Source: Terebella lapidaria
Taxonomy: Eukaryota > Annelida > Polychaeta > Terebellida > Terebellidae
Direction of reading: 5' to 3'
Length of the DNA stretch: 64,000 nucleotides
Assembly (NCBI GenBank): GCA_949152475.1
Contig: OX424569.1
Span: 31,417,950-31,481,949, forward strand
This document shows, in pieces, positions 23,490-36,242 of this stretch. A program made the position numbers and the translations under genes. Numbering within the stretch: position 1 is the stretch's first letter; every line of letters starts with the position of its first letter. The notes under the pieces are model-generated. The model was not told the DNA's origin, did not search any database, and saw nothing but the letters and a program-made list of their open reading frames with translations.

Positions 23490-24879
23490 AAATTTGCAAA
23501 CAAAATTGTGAAAATATCAATACATTGATCAAATATAATTGTTACATGGTAATAGATTGATACTTACATTCAATTAACACCATAATATTTCATGATATTA
23601 ACACCATGATATTTCAATACATGTTGATTTCTCTGTGACTTTAAAAAAACATATTTGTCGGAATGTGCATTCAAATCACTAATTTTGTCATTCGCTATAG
23701 CATAACATACGGATATGTTCAAAATTCGGTAGAAAATTCAAGCTACTCTTCTGAGAAGTCCATCATGATGTTTTGACATGTTGCGGATCATATATACTGG
23801 AAAAAAAGTCAAAGTTTGGTGCCCTTTCATGGTAGCACATTTTGGGTGGGCTCATGGACTATTAAAGAAATTTATAAATCTTATTGTCTGATGAGCAAAA
23901 TTGATGATCGGTTTTTGTATTCACAGCAGTTTGTTTTTCAGACATATGAATCCACGTCTCCCCTCTTTTTTATTATGATGTTTGGGTATTCAACGATATC
24001 AATGGGTGATTAATGATGGATATTTGCTATGAAAACGATATTGGGAAAATTAGAGGTATTTGACTCATCACCCATGATTCCTAGACTCCCAAAGGTAAGG
24101 TGAATGTGTTATTGATAATCCGTATCTTCCTTCTTTGCATTACTTTTAGAGCAATGGAGTGGAACAAAAACTCTGCTATAGACAGTACTATATACAGATG
24201 TTCAATTAAATACACTATTGTGTAATAACATATGCAAATGTACATGACCGTTGGACCAGATTTTCGGCAACACCAGACATATGTACCTCGTATCATGTAT
24301 GATATACATTTTGTTCGTCGAGGTCCTTTGTATAATAAAATAGAAATGAATTTTATGGAAATATTGAAACTAAAAAGTTACGAAATTAAGTGATGGAGAA
24401 AACAATTTTTGAGCTAGTAATATTAATGTGACAGGCAAACACTAGTTGTATAACAAATTATATTTAATTGCGTTTTCTCGTTTATAGTCACTAATAATTT
24501 CTACTATCCTGATAGTTCCTTTTACCCTGTAGGCTGTAGCTTGCATTATCACGAGCATGAGAGAAGTACCACCAAAGTTTTAGCTACTATTGTCAGTCAG
24601 TTCCTGTAAATCAATGCAAAGGAATCATCAACTGTTGTATATATGAGATTTTAAGCTCTTTAGTCGCCGGTCTGCGCAGGGCAACCATTCGGATTTTCAG
24701 TGAAAATTTATTTTCGTCTTGAACCAAGTACTGGGTGTTTTGTGCCGTGCAAAGATGTTTTTTGTTGGTGTGAAAATAGATTATTGGAATCGCCCATTAG
24801 CCATTATAGCAATAACTCTCCAGACAAGAAGAACAAATATAGCATGTTTGCAATAATTTAATTGCAATGACAGATAACT

Positions 24880-26765
24880 TATATCGTTAATTCTTCCCTT
24901 ACAACTGGAACTGTTCCAGAAAAACTAAAATTAGCTAAAGTGATCCCAATATACAAAAGTGCAGAGGCAAATAAATTAAACAATTACCGCCCAGTCAGTC
25001 TTCTCCCCTGTTTCTCTAAAGTCTTTGAAAATGTCATGTTTAATAAAATATGTTCTTTTTTTAATAGTAAGGACCTTTTTTATAGACATCAATATGGTTT
25101 TCGTCCGAAACATTCAACTATACATCCTATTATACGGTTGTTAAGCAAATGTTCTGAAAACCCAAGCAAAAATTTTAATCTGTCTATTTTTTGCGATCTA
25201 TCTAAAGCCTTTGATGTCATAGATCATCAAATCTTATTAACCAAGCTTCATTATTATGGGATAAGGGGAATTGCCTTAAAATAGCTCTCTGATTACCTAA
25301 CAAATCGTAAACAATATGTATATTTTGAAAACTGTATTTCTGAGCAACAGCCACTATTGTGTGGAGTTCCTCAAGGCTCCATATTAGGGCCTTTACTATA
25401 TCTCATGACATAGTCAAATGTACAGATGCAAACATTTTATCTTTCGCTGATGATACATCATTACTTGTATTGGACCCAATATTGATGATCTATATACAAA
25501 AGCTTCTCAAGAAATCCATAATCTATATACCTGGTTTTGTGCAAATAAATTATTTCTCAATGCTAAGAAAACCAAATATATTGTTATCCGATCACCCACG
25601 TTAAATTGTGATTTAGATGATTTCAAATTGGAAATAAACAATGTACCACTAGAAAGAATAGGGTCTGGTCAGAATGAACAAAGCACAAAGTTCTTGGGAT
25701 TATATGTTGATGAATTCTTGACCTGGAAATATCATATTAATTTCATAAATAACAAAATAGCTAGAGCTCTATATCAAATAAAACAAGCTAAACATTTCCT
25801 ACACATATCCAGCTTTAAAACATTGTATTATAGCATGATACACCCATATTTAATTTATGGTATACTGGCGTGGGGAAATACAAAACAATTATCTCTTAAA
25901 CAATTAACAACTCTGCAAAAACGAACTATTAGGACAGTACATGAGGCCTCCTATAATAGCCATACTGATCCGTTATTTAAGAAGTCTAGTGTTCTAAAAC
26001 TTCAGAATCAATATATACATGAGGTAAGAATATTTATGCATATGTTCATTAATAATAATCTTCCCGTCTCCTTCAATGAAGTTTTTAAATACCAATGGGA
26101 AATACAGAGTGAACGTCTGACGAGACAATCAAATAATCTTTATATCCAGAGATGTGAATCTGCATTTGCTGAGAGACTGCCACTCCATGCCTACCCATCC
26201 ATTTGGAATAAATGGGCGACGCCGGACATTGAACGTACATCGAAATCTCAATTGAAACATCTCTCCAAAAACGAAATATTATCTTCATATTTGGAAAATG
26301 TCACATGTGATAATAAACATTGCATAGATTGTATGCCGGAGTATAAATATATACCATGCCATGTTACATGTACATTGTATCAACCACAATTTCTCCGGTA
26401 CAGTATCTTCCAAATTATATTGTTCTGGGATTTCATTTTTTCGATAAGAGTACTTGTAGTCCTGAACTTGGTCATGTATTTGTTATAAATCTGGTTCCTC
26501 CTTCCCGGTGTGCCAAACCTTGTGAGTGCGTGTCTGTGTGGCCCGAGACAGCGGTAGTACTTTTCAATGTTTCGTATGTTTCTTTTTCGTTCCCTGTGGG
26601 TTTTTTTTGTGTGTTTTTTTTTTCATCTTGTTGCCAAAATTTAGTCATATTATGTTCAATTAATTCGACAGGGGTCTATAGCAAGACAGCCATATGGCTA
26701 TTTAGGCCCTTTCAGCCATACCCTCAAACTAATCTTGTAGTTACATGTAGATAATAATGTAAAGT
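24880..26765 (+). mobile_element. 5'-truncated non-LTR retrotransposon (LINE), reverse transcriptase remnant
   Basis: Reverse transcriptase blocks appear in order: [27 protein letters not shown], the catalytic [34 protein letters not shown], then FADD (LSFADDTSLLV), and KFLGLYVDEFLTWKYHINFI. A C-terminal segment HPYLIYGILAWGNTKQL and a 3' tail follow. Endonuclease and ORF1 are missing, as in ordinary 5' truncation. It is dead: an in-frame TAG at 25282-25284 and at least two frame changes between the PQGS and FLG blocks. The motifs fit the jockey/CR1/L2 assemblage; I cannot settle the clade. Confidence 0.9.
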
Positions 26766-26769
26766 TATT

Positions 26770-27330
26770 GACTACCGTCCGCTCTTCGGGATCCTCGAGG
26801 ATAGTCCTCTCTCATCCGAGTCCTTGCGGACGCGCATCCGCTATTCCGGATCCTCGCGGCAGGGCCGCTCACCGGAGGTCGCGGCGGACACGGTAACTAC
26901 TTCATCATTAACGGTAACCAGGTAACAGCCCACCCGACACTCCCAGGCCTACGGACACCGTTCAGAAACTGGTTCATCACCACGGTGTTAACTGGCGGGG
27001 CCTGGCGAGCCGCGGTCTGCCTCGGGGACGGAACCCCGTACAGTCCGACATGCTGGCCAGAGCCTCTGTCACATGTCCCGGGAAGGGAGAGAGCTGGCGA
27101 TCCACAGGGCCGAAGGCCCCCGAGTCAGCAACTCGTCTCTCCCAGCCCGGGCCTCCCCACGGAAATCGTCCCCAGGGCTCTAGGAGCCCACTACTCAGAC
27201 CCAGGGAACACAAAGCTCATGGCGAGCCTCATGTGCGTCCTAGTCTCGATCTTGGACAATCTCCTCGAACGAGTCGCTTCCAGTATATATATAATACACC
27301 AGAAACTGCAGGGCGCACGCGAGGTTAAAT
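26770..27330. other. GC-rich, CpG-rich patch of unknown origin
   Basis: Base composition changes abruptly from AT-rich to GC-rich just after the LINE tail and returns to AT-rich by about 27.35 kb. A plus-strand frame is open from 26805 to about 27725. It starts before the patch's core and runs into the repeat beyond, which suggests a low stop-codon density rather than a true gene. Peptides such as NYFIINGNQVTAHPTLPG and GGAWRAAVCLGDGTPY are not recognised. Confidence 0.4.
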
Positions 27331-27490
27331 CGATCCATTGTTATAGTTTACTGGAGCGTAAATTACAATACGTCGCCGTGGCAACGCACGCTCGAACGGA
27401 GCATGTCAAAACAAGGCCAAGTACAGAAAGGCCACATAAATGGCTTTTATGTTTACAATCACCTGCCGCGTGCTTAGGGCAAAATCGCCA

Positions 27491-28870
27491 CAATAATTAC
27501 CCTCGCCCCGATAGGGGCAGAGGGTATTGCAATTGGGTCTGTCCGTTTGTATGTCTGTTTGTTTGTCTGTCTGTCCGCGCGCATATCTCAAAGGAGAATG
27601 GTCCGATCAACATGAAACTCATAGGGATGAAGCGGTATCTCAGTGGCTCGGTCCTCCTCAAATCTGGTCAAAATCGGACAAAAACTGTTGCCATGGCAAC
27701 GGAAAATGTAAAAATCAATAATTGACCATAACTCCGGTTCTATTCAAGATAAATTTTTCTAACTAATTTTGTATTTTTCTATGGCCAATTCCTGATCATC
27801 TGATATATGGCCCGTGGTCGTACGACCAAAACTCTCCATTATCGCCCGATGTGGAAAAATTGGGGGTCACGGTTTCAATTATTTTTTGGCCAGCGACGTT
27901 TCAGTGCAAATGTCTGCGCTCATAACTCAAAGACAAACGACCCGATCGATTTGAAATTTATAGGGCAAAAGTGCTATGGTGCTGGCTCATTCCCTTCAGA
28001 ATTTTGCCAAAATCGGATGAAAACGGTTGCCATGGCAACGGAAAAAAGAAAATCACATAATTGGCTTTAACTCCGGTTCTACTCGATATTAATTTTTCCA
28101 ACTATTTTTGTATTTTTCTTTGGCCATTTCCCGATCGTATGGTGTACGACCGATGGTCGTACGACGAAAACTCTCCATTATCGCCAGATGTCGAAAAATT
28201 GTGGGTCACGATTTCAGTTATTTTTGGCCAGCGACGTTTCAGTGCAAATGTCTGTGCTCATAACTCAAAGGCAAACGGTCCGATCGATTTGAAATTTATA
28301 GAACTAGAGTGCTATGATGGTGGCTCAGACCCTTCAAAATTTTGCCAAAATCGGATGAAAACGGTTTGCCATGGCAACGGAAAAAAAGAAAATCACCTAA
28401 TTGGCTCTAACTCCGGTTCTATTTGATATTAATTTTTCCAATTATTTTTGTATTTTTCTTTGGCCAATTCCCGATCGTTTGGTGTACGACCGATGGTCGT
28501 ACGACGAAAACTCTCCATTATCGCCGGATGTCGAAAAATTGGGGGTCACGATTTCGGTTATTTTTGGCCAGCGACGTTTCAGTGCAAATGTCTGCGCTCA
28601 TAACTCAAAGGCAAACGGTCCGATAGATTTGAAATTTATAGGGCTGGAGTGCTATGGTAATGGCTCAGTCCCTTTCAAATTTTGCCAAAATCGGGTGAAA
28701 ACGGTTGCCATGGCAACTGAAAAAATAAAATCACATAATTGACTATAACTCCGGTTCTAATCAATATTGAATGTTTAACCTATTTTTGTATTTTTCTTTG
28801 GCCAATTCCCAATCGTATGGCGTACAACCGATGGTCTTAAGACCAAAACTCTCAATTATCGCCTAATTTT
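27491..28870 (+). mobile_element. Hairpin-capped element, family B, with 339-bp internal tandem repeats
   Basis: Starts with the hairpin TACCCTCGCCCC-GATA-GGGGCAGAGGGTA, then GTCTGTCCG and a (GTCT/GTTT)n tract. Internal units then repeat with a period of 338-340 bp; CTCCGGTTC begins at 27732, 28071, 28411 and 28749. Each unit carries CCATGGCAACGG, GATCGATTTGAAATTTATAG and CGACCGATGGTCGTACGAC. No transposase. Confidence 0.8.
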
Positions 28871-28991
28871 AGTGACTAAATCTGAAGGGCGAGGGTCTGC
28901 AATCTCTGATTGTCTCGTTCACATTGTGTTATTGAATATTGCTTTATCACTGTACAGATGAACGCTATGCTGATTATACTGGAAAATAAAC

Positions 28992-29013
28992 ATCTATCTA
29001 TCTATCTATCTAT
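28992..29013. repeat. (CTAT)n microsatellite
   Basis: Five to six CTAT units following ATAAACAT. Confidence 0.9.
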
Positions 29014-29289
29014 AATTGCTCCATTACACAATATAATGTACAATATATAGCAATACTCTACTGGAATAATAAAAGCATGCCACGTATATTTCAATATTGG
29101 GCGACCAGATAAAAGTAATTATATTGTGATATATTACGTGGAAAAAGTATATGCAATTCAATTTTAAGAAAAGCGAAGCAATCTAATTAAGTCCGTCATC
29201 TTAGTGAAAACAACATATCTAATCTTAAAGAAAAGTTGAAAACTCTGAATTTACTACGGCAGCGTATTTAGGACAAGGGGCAGATATTA

Positions 29290-29395
29290 GTCTTATTTTG
29301 TACGTACAGAATTATCGTACGTACCGAAAAAGTTCGTACGTACGAATTAAGATATGCACGTACGTATTAAACACTCGCATGTACGGCTTTCTATA
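29290..29395. repeat. Cluster of GTACGTAC palindromes
   Basis: TTGTACGTACAGAA, CGTACGTACCG, TTCGTACGTACGAA and GCACGTACGTATT occur within about 100 bp. Confidence 0.6.
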
Positions 29396-29407
29396 TCATC
29401 TAGAACT

Positions 29408-31137
29408 TGTATCTAAAGTCGGCGCATAATTTATTAGCGCGAACATATCTCATGAAATCTCGGAACTTACTGACTTGTATTATATGAAATTCAGGCAATG
29501 TTTGAACAAGACTGTGACCAAAGCTGCTGATGTGAATTTGAAGTTTGTTCTTCACACAGAAAATAATTATTTCAATGAATACGATTTTAAATGTGATTTT
29601 TCTATTGTAACAATGAGCGGGAAAGCGGAACGTTAAAACAGTGGTGAATACCAACGCAACAGCTCATTAATGCAAAGAAAAATCATTGGTCTGACCAGTG
29701 GTGTGCAACGGTCTGAAAAGTAACATGTGATGACCTATCCTGTTCAAAAACCGATAGTGGTCATATTTTGATGTCCCGTAATGGCTGAGAATGTTGGTTC
29801 ATATTTGGGTGTGAAACTGTATGTCAGGCCGAACAGGACAAAAATTATATATTTGATTGCGGTACATTGTTATCGCTAAACAAACGAACATATTCAGTGT
29901 TCATCAATATATGAATTGAGGATTTAGGGTGTCTAATTTTTTACCAGCTTTGTATCTTGCCCGGCTATGCTCACGTTGCTCTGGCCTTTGAGTCCAATTA
30001 AAATCCTCTGAGCTCAGCTAAGTGTTGGTAAGGGACTGTCTCAAAGAAGCTATGGAACAGATTTCAGAAAAATGACAAAATGTTTGTGCTTGATTGCGCT
30101 GTTGATCATTCAAGCAAAATTTTGTTACTGATAATATATTTTCAACGTACAGCACATATTCTACCTATATTCCTTAACAGAGGAGCCAAAATATCCGTAC
30201 CCTATAACACATGTATACATATATCTATGAGCGTAACATCAAGTTGTCGTTCAAAGTCACCGACGAGATTCACATTGATAAAAATAACTGAAATCGTGAC
30301 CCACAATTTTTCGACATCTGGCGATAATGGAGAGTTTTCGTCGTACGACCATCGGTCGTACACCATACGATCGGGAAATGGCCAAAGAAAAATACAAAAA
30401 TAGTTGGAAAAATTAATATCGAGTAGAACCGGAGTTAAAGCCAATTATGTGATTTTCTTTTTTCCGTTGCCATGGCAACCGTTTTCATCCGATTTTGGCA
30501 AAATTCTGAAGGGAATGAGCCAGCACCATAGCACTTTTGCCCTATAAATTTCAAATCGATCGGGTCGTTTGTCTTTGAGTTATGAGCGCAGACATTTGCA
30601 CTGAAACGTCGCTGGCCAAAAAATAATTGAAACCGTGACCCCCAATTTTTCCACATCGGGCGATAATGGAGAGTTTTGGTCGTACGACCACGGGCCATAT
30701 ATCAGATGATCAGGAATTGGCCATAGAAAAATACAAATCCAGCAGTTCAGATTCGGACTGAAGAATTACCGTGGGTATTGTGTGATTGTGATTTCTTTAA
30801 TGCGTAATATATTCAAGCACGAGTAATAGAATGAATTGTTATTATTGTATTTCCTTTGAGAAAGCCCCTATTCAAATAGGCTATTCCATTGATTTGTCTC
30901 AATCCCAGACAGCATGAAAATGGCAAGCTAGAATCCCCATGTTAAAACCCCATAAGGAAATATATTTTCCTAAATATACCAACGAGAAACGCACACGACA
31001 GAAAAAAACAGCCATTGTTTCATAATGGTCATAGTGTCGTTTTCACTTTATATAAATTTCAAATAATACAAGTCAGTGAATTCCGAGATATGACGAGATA
31101 GGTTCGCGCCTATAAATTATGCGCCGACTTTAGTGAT
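29408..31137. mobile_element. Possible element bounded by about 85-bp inverted repeats
   Basis: The stretch at about 29410-29493 (AAAGTCGGCGCATAATTTAT...CTGACTTGTATTAT) reappears in reverse complement at about 31053-31132, with moderate divergence. The interval includes the family-B inverted copy at 30280-30737. No coding frame of note; target duplication not identified. Confidence 0.45.
30280..30737 (-). repeat. Inverted 458-bp copy of family-B sequence 27768-28225
   Basis: Reverse complement of 27768-28225. The coordinates match end to end without an indel (paired positions sum to 58505 at both ends) and I saw no mismatch on reading through. Neighbouring 339-bp units differ visibly from each other. 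Confidence 0.9.
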
Positions 31138-33395
31138 CAATTTCGACCTTTTGACACTTGGCCAAGGTTGGTAACGCAGGTATTGGGCATATACAAAATA
31201 TATATGATTTTCAAATAGTGACCTTGAAGTTGACCCCGGGCGACTTGTTCAAATTCGAGTCGTCTGGCATCGTTAAAACATAAGAAAAACTCACACCGGA
31301 ATCATCGTGGATAAGAGTCTTGAATTTGGTAGAAAGTTGGTTGGCAGACTTATTTGTCACGGTGGTTTTCACAACTATTTATATTGCCGTGCTACTGCGT
31401 TTTTTTTAAAACAAAAACAAAACGGCTCGAGTAATGTACACTGCTCCTCAATACTACTCGTCCACTAAAACCATACCATTTAATCCATCTCGCAACTTTT
31501 TAATCCTCATTGAAAATAGAGGAAAGCGCAGGATATGATACTTGGTCCAACAAAACAATGTTGCGCCTCACAGGACATCTATTTTCACCACTGAAACAAC
31601 ATGACAGCTTGCGTGGATCAACGACAGCTTTCAAAGTGAAACATCTCACAGTCTTTCTCAATATCTGAATGTTCTGATGATTGTTTGTGAACCGCATGAT
31701 ATGTTTTCTAATTGTTCACAGAACATACGGAAAAATCCATAAGGAAAAAATATAAAATAAGTAAAAAAAGATGCATGAAATTATTGCGGAATATATCATA
31801 TTTTTATGTTTTGGGTAGATTTGTGTAGGTTCTATTGAATCATTGTCCGTTTGGTGCAATGCAACGAATTTCTAGTGGTGATTTGTTGGCGTAGTTGTAT
31901 AACAACTCATTATACATATCAAAAATATAACTAATTTCCAATGCCAAGGCAAATACTCATTAACATTAACAAACCTGCTGGCAGTTGAGTAGTTTTTTAT
32001 ATTGTGTTGCACAATGTTAGGGGAACTTCTTATTCGCTGATGGCTCTATGTTTTCCATTTATAATTGCAAAGAATCAACAAACAAGAGAATTCTATTCCA
32101 CAATTATTATTGTGAATATTTATGAAATATTCATGAATAAATAATCATGGGGTCATGCAGGTGCCGGACTGGACCTGGACCGGCAAACTCTCCAAATCAG
32201 GGTCTATGTGGGGGTCTATAACAGAGCCCCGTCCGTCGCCCTCGCCTCATCATGTATACCCAGCCTGGCGAGAGAGACCAAGTGGGCTAACGTAACGTTG
32301 ATCCAAGATGGCCAATGGTAGATTTAACTTCAACAAGACTTGTCATTAAAGGCTAATGAAACTGTATTTCTCCACTCGGAAGCGTTCATCAGGCAGATTA
32401 TGAATAACACGCTAGGTTCAGTGTATCGAGTAGCTAATACAGCAAGGGGAACACGTGGAATTTTCGTGTGACGAAATATATTGATGGACTAAACGCACAT
32501 GTCGTATTTCATGACCATCGTATGCGGCATAATTTTTGCAGAGAAGCAATGCAATTTTAATTGGTAGTGCTTACATCAGGTTTAGACAGTTCCATAAAAA
32601 CAACCATAGGCGAAATTACGCGAAGGCGAAAGCGAAATTACGCGAAGGCGGATATAAGCGAATGTCCCTAATGTACCTTCATAATGGGGCCTACAGTACG
32701 TCATTCATAGGCGAATGACGTATCTACAAAATCGCATATTTACAGGCTGCAGAATAGTAGGAATGGAAAGCGTAAGAATTTCCGGGGTACATGTTTTTTT
32801 TATGCCGTATGGCACATATTGTGAATATGCTGTTTGAAGCAAGAAGGCAATTCTCGAACTCACTGCTATAATATGGTTTGTAATATTCCATTATTTGTAA
32901 TTATATGTGTTGAGTCAAATGTGGTGTGGTCGTGATAACAGAGTTCACTTCCCAATAAACATGATTATTATATTAGGGTCATTCGGAGTTCCACGTTGAA
33001 ACACACGTTCAGAGGGCGTTAATTTCCACATTCACATAGCCATGTCTCGTCAATGGCATCCATTACATGTGATGTGCAATATATACATAAGAATGTCCCT
33101 ATACGTATATCTTTGTGCCAAAGAAGCGTATTTCCACAGTTCTGTTCAATTCATTATTGCATTATACGTTGGGATATACTGACTTTTATAATCCCAGCTG
33201 TAATTTCCTTGCATGTCAATATTCTGATTGTGATCGTGTTGTAATTTAAGTCCGAGCATTTTCAAATCCAGCGCTGCTCATATTAATTCAATTACCGGTA
33301 TGTGTGATTATATCACTCACCACCGTCAGTCGAGGATGAATCATACAAGGAGGATGGTGACGTAGACCCAAATACATTGTCAAGTTGCATTTTTT
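31138..33395. other. Unassigned intergenic DNA with one family-R copy
   Basis: A family-R copy lies at about 31438-31548 (plus-type: TACTACTCGTCCACTAAAAC to TGATACTTGG). Near 32608-32655 the word CGAAATTACGCGAAGGCG is tandemly duplicated. No gene recognised. Confidence 0.4.
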
Positions 33396-34396
33396 TTAGG
33401 TTACCGTACCTTTGGTCCGATAACCTTTTGGCATGGCGTTTCGTCCGTCATCCGTTCGTAAACAGTTTTATCTACGAAGTTTGCGGTCGAATCTTTCTGA
33501 AATTTCGCACAATAATGGTTAAGAATATTTCGAGAGGGAAGTATTTTTTTAGTATGTTTATTTTCGCATTCTTTTTCAAAATGGCGGCCATTTTTGTCGA
33601 AAAACGACCAATTTTGGTCTTCGACGGTCGTTTTCTCGCAACGGTCGTTTGACTGTCGTTTTCTGTTCGGTAACTTTTTTTTTATTGATGAATACCACTC
33701 CTCATATGTACCCTTGTGGCATGTAGAAGTTTGGTTGCCCTTGAATCGCTCGAAGTGGGCCATTTTGGGCCCAAACTCGTCCCACATGGGACATTCCCTT
33801 GTTAAATATTATTCTCCTATGCTTTATAATGAGACGCATTTTGCCTAATATCCCACTCAATATCGTGATTAGAGACAAGGAATCAATTGTGAACATATAG
33901 GAAATTATATATGCTGAATATTCTAGTGACCATGAATTTGACCTCTGACCTCATGTTCAAGGTCATAGCACAAAATAGCTAATTCTTATTATTATTTTTT
34001 ATTTTTTGTTTGTTTCAGACAGTGTTCTGTTCATAGTTGCAATAATAAAAACAATTAAAAAAAATTCAAACAGCGGATGTACCAGACACTACGAAACACA
34101 ATACACTTCTACATACAATTCCTTAGTTCACAACATAACAAATTGTGACATCTGACCTCATTTTCAAGGTCAGAGCACAGAATAGCTAAAATCTCGCTTA
34201 TTATTGACTGTACAGCTTCGGAATCAATTGTGGACATATTGGAAATGATATACGCCGAATATTCTCATGACCTTGAAATTGACGTTTGACTTATTTTCAA
34301 GGTCATAACACAAAGTGGCTAATATCTCACCTAATATCTCACTAATATATCACTTAGTATAGATTGTCCGGTAACTTTTCTTAGCCCTTGGGATAA
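33396..34396 (+). mobile_element. Hairpin-capped element, family A, copy 3
   Basis: Starts TTAGGTTACCGTACC-TTT-GGTCCGATAACC and ends CCGGTAAC...TTAGCCCTTGGGATAA. It contains repeated GACCTT/AAGGTCA words. A frame encoding IFLKF...KMAAIFVEKRPIL aligns without gaps to one in copy 1 (IFLKF...DMAAIFVEKYPIL). Confidence 0.8.
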
Positions 34397-35914
34397 TTCT
34401 TTCACTTTATGAACTCGATGTTTTGATGCCATTATTGGCATTACGTCCGTTGTGTGTCATTCATATGTTTGACTTCAAAAGTTATGGGATTTATTTCATG
34501 AATCCCTCCTAACTTTTTTTTTCGAAATAGCCTTGTCTTTTTCATCTGTGTTGAAAAATATATTGTAATTTGTATTGTCACTTCCTCTTCCTCTAAAAAC
34601 TAGTGTTGGTATATTTATTTCTCAAGTCTGTCTTCATTTGCTTGTTGTTCGCCTGTGCGCGTTTTCAATCATCAAATATATATATTTATCGGGGGGGGGG
34701 AGGGGTGAAGTTGCAAATTCTGCCCGACTTCTCACCAAGGATTCACTTAGTGTTGGTGTACGCAGTTGGGTTCATTCTGAATTGTTTCACGTTCATGTGA
34801 GAGAAATAATACTTCCCTAAGTTCCTTTGTAGTAAATCGGCGCTGAGTGGTGAAATGATACAATATTGACTGGCAAGCTGTCTGAATCAAGTTATAAACG
34901 AATACATCCTGAGCAGATCACCAGCCTTACCAAAGTCTCACAGTCAAACTGATACCCAACAGACTGCACTTTGCCTTAGATCCATCAATTTGATCAAACA
35001 GCACCAAGTATACAAATGTTTGAATTCGGGTGGTCATTTGGAAAACATGAATTGTAATAATCGTTTCGTTAGATGTGGTAGAAATAGTCACGTTATGACA
35101 ATGAAATGCGCTTGTAAATTTCCATGTGAGAGCAATTTGTAACGCATGACACCGGCTCAGTGCAGATGGTCGATTCTGATGAAGAGAGTTTCGATTTTGA
35201 AAAAAAAGAGTTTCAGGCACAAAGACAGTGATGTACCCCATATTATAGTAGACAGAAACTAGCAATTGTATATTTATTTTATGTTTATTTTCATAGTAAT
35301 GGACAGGTTGTTATCAGCAGAGCACATATATGTGTGAAATAAATTGGGTGATTACAAATTGGTTTAGAAACATCAGGTGACTCGAATAGAGTATATGTAT
35401 ATAGCACCATTTTGACAGATACAGACTAGAAGACTAAGACCTGGGTTACATATGAATGAGTTGATATTACATCAAGAGAATAGAAGAGCTTGCAGTTTGT
35501 TCTGACATATGATTCCCTGGAACTTTTTTTTTACTTTTTTCAACATTTTTTTTAAAATTGACTTAGCCTTACTCGTACGGATCTGAGCAAATACGGTGTA
35601 CAGCTGAGTGGGCCCAGAAACGAAGAAATAATTTAGGCTGAAGGATTTTACTGTTAAGATGATTAGGGCTACAGGTTTGGATATGGTGTTATTGTTGTGC
35701 ACAGAAGTTTCTATTGTGACGTTAGATAGTTCGGGCTGAAGTGCTGATAATGCATGTAATGTGATACTTTTGAAAATATTCCAAGAGGGAGCTATTTCAT
35801 CAATCAAGAATGATATTTCATCATCATTTTTCATTTTCGAACTTTTTTCCTTCAAACATTTGGATTTCCACAACTGCACTCTCAGAACACCTGAAGATAG
35901 GCTAGATAGATAGA
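34397..35914. other. Unassigned intergenic DNA
   Basis: No repeat recognised. A minus-strand open frame of 148 codons (35472-35918) is the longest here but has no recognisable motif. Confidence 0.4.
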
Positions 35915-36242
35915 ACACTTCAAAAGGGAATATATATGGCGATTTGTGTGATGACCTCGAATTTGACCTTCGATGATTTCAAAGGTCAAAGCAGCCATTT
36001 TGGGGTGAAAAGAATTGCACTTTTTCTGTATTTTCTGATTAATTGTTAAAAGATAACAATGTTGAAAGCGCCTTAGATTCCTCATGAGGTCCGATACATA
36101 GGCCAGAATGGCCCAAATGGCATGATACGCAAAAAATGGCTTCTGGGGCTATAATGCTCGTACATGGACCTCAGATTTGTGATATAAGCATATGGGAGGT
36201 ATGATATGGAACATATTTTGGTGACCTTGAACTTGACCTTTA
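35915..36242. mobile_element. Family-A-like fragment
   Basis: Contains ATATATGGC, GACCTTGAACTTGACC, TCAAAGGTCAAAGCAGCC and ATTTTGGGGTGAAAAG, phrases shared with the interior of family A. It is cut on the right by the insertion at 36243. Confidence 0.5.

Noticed and set aside
28061-28742. Open frames repeated along the 339-bp units
   Set aside because: They restart with each tandem unit and end in repeat sequence; best explained by the repeat itself, not by a protein.
35472-35918. 148-codon minus-strand open frame
   Set aside because: No recognisable motif, no clear splice or start context, and AT-rich DNA of this length can give such frames by chance.
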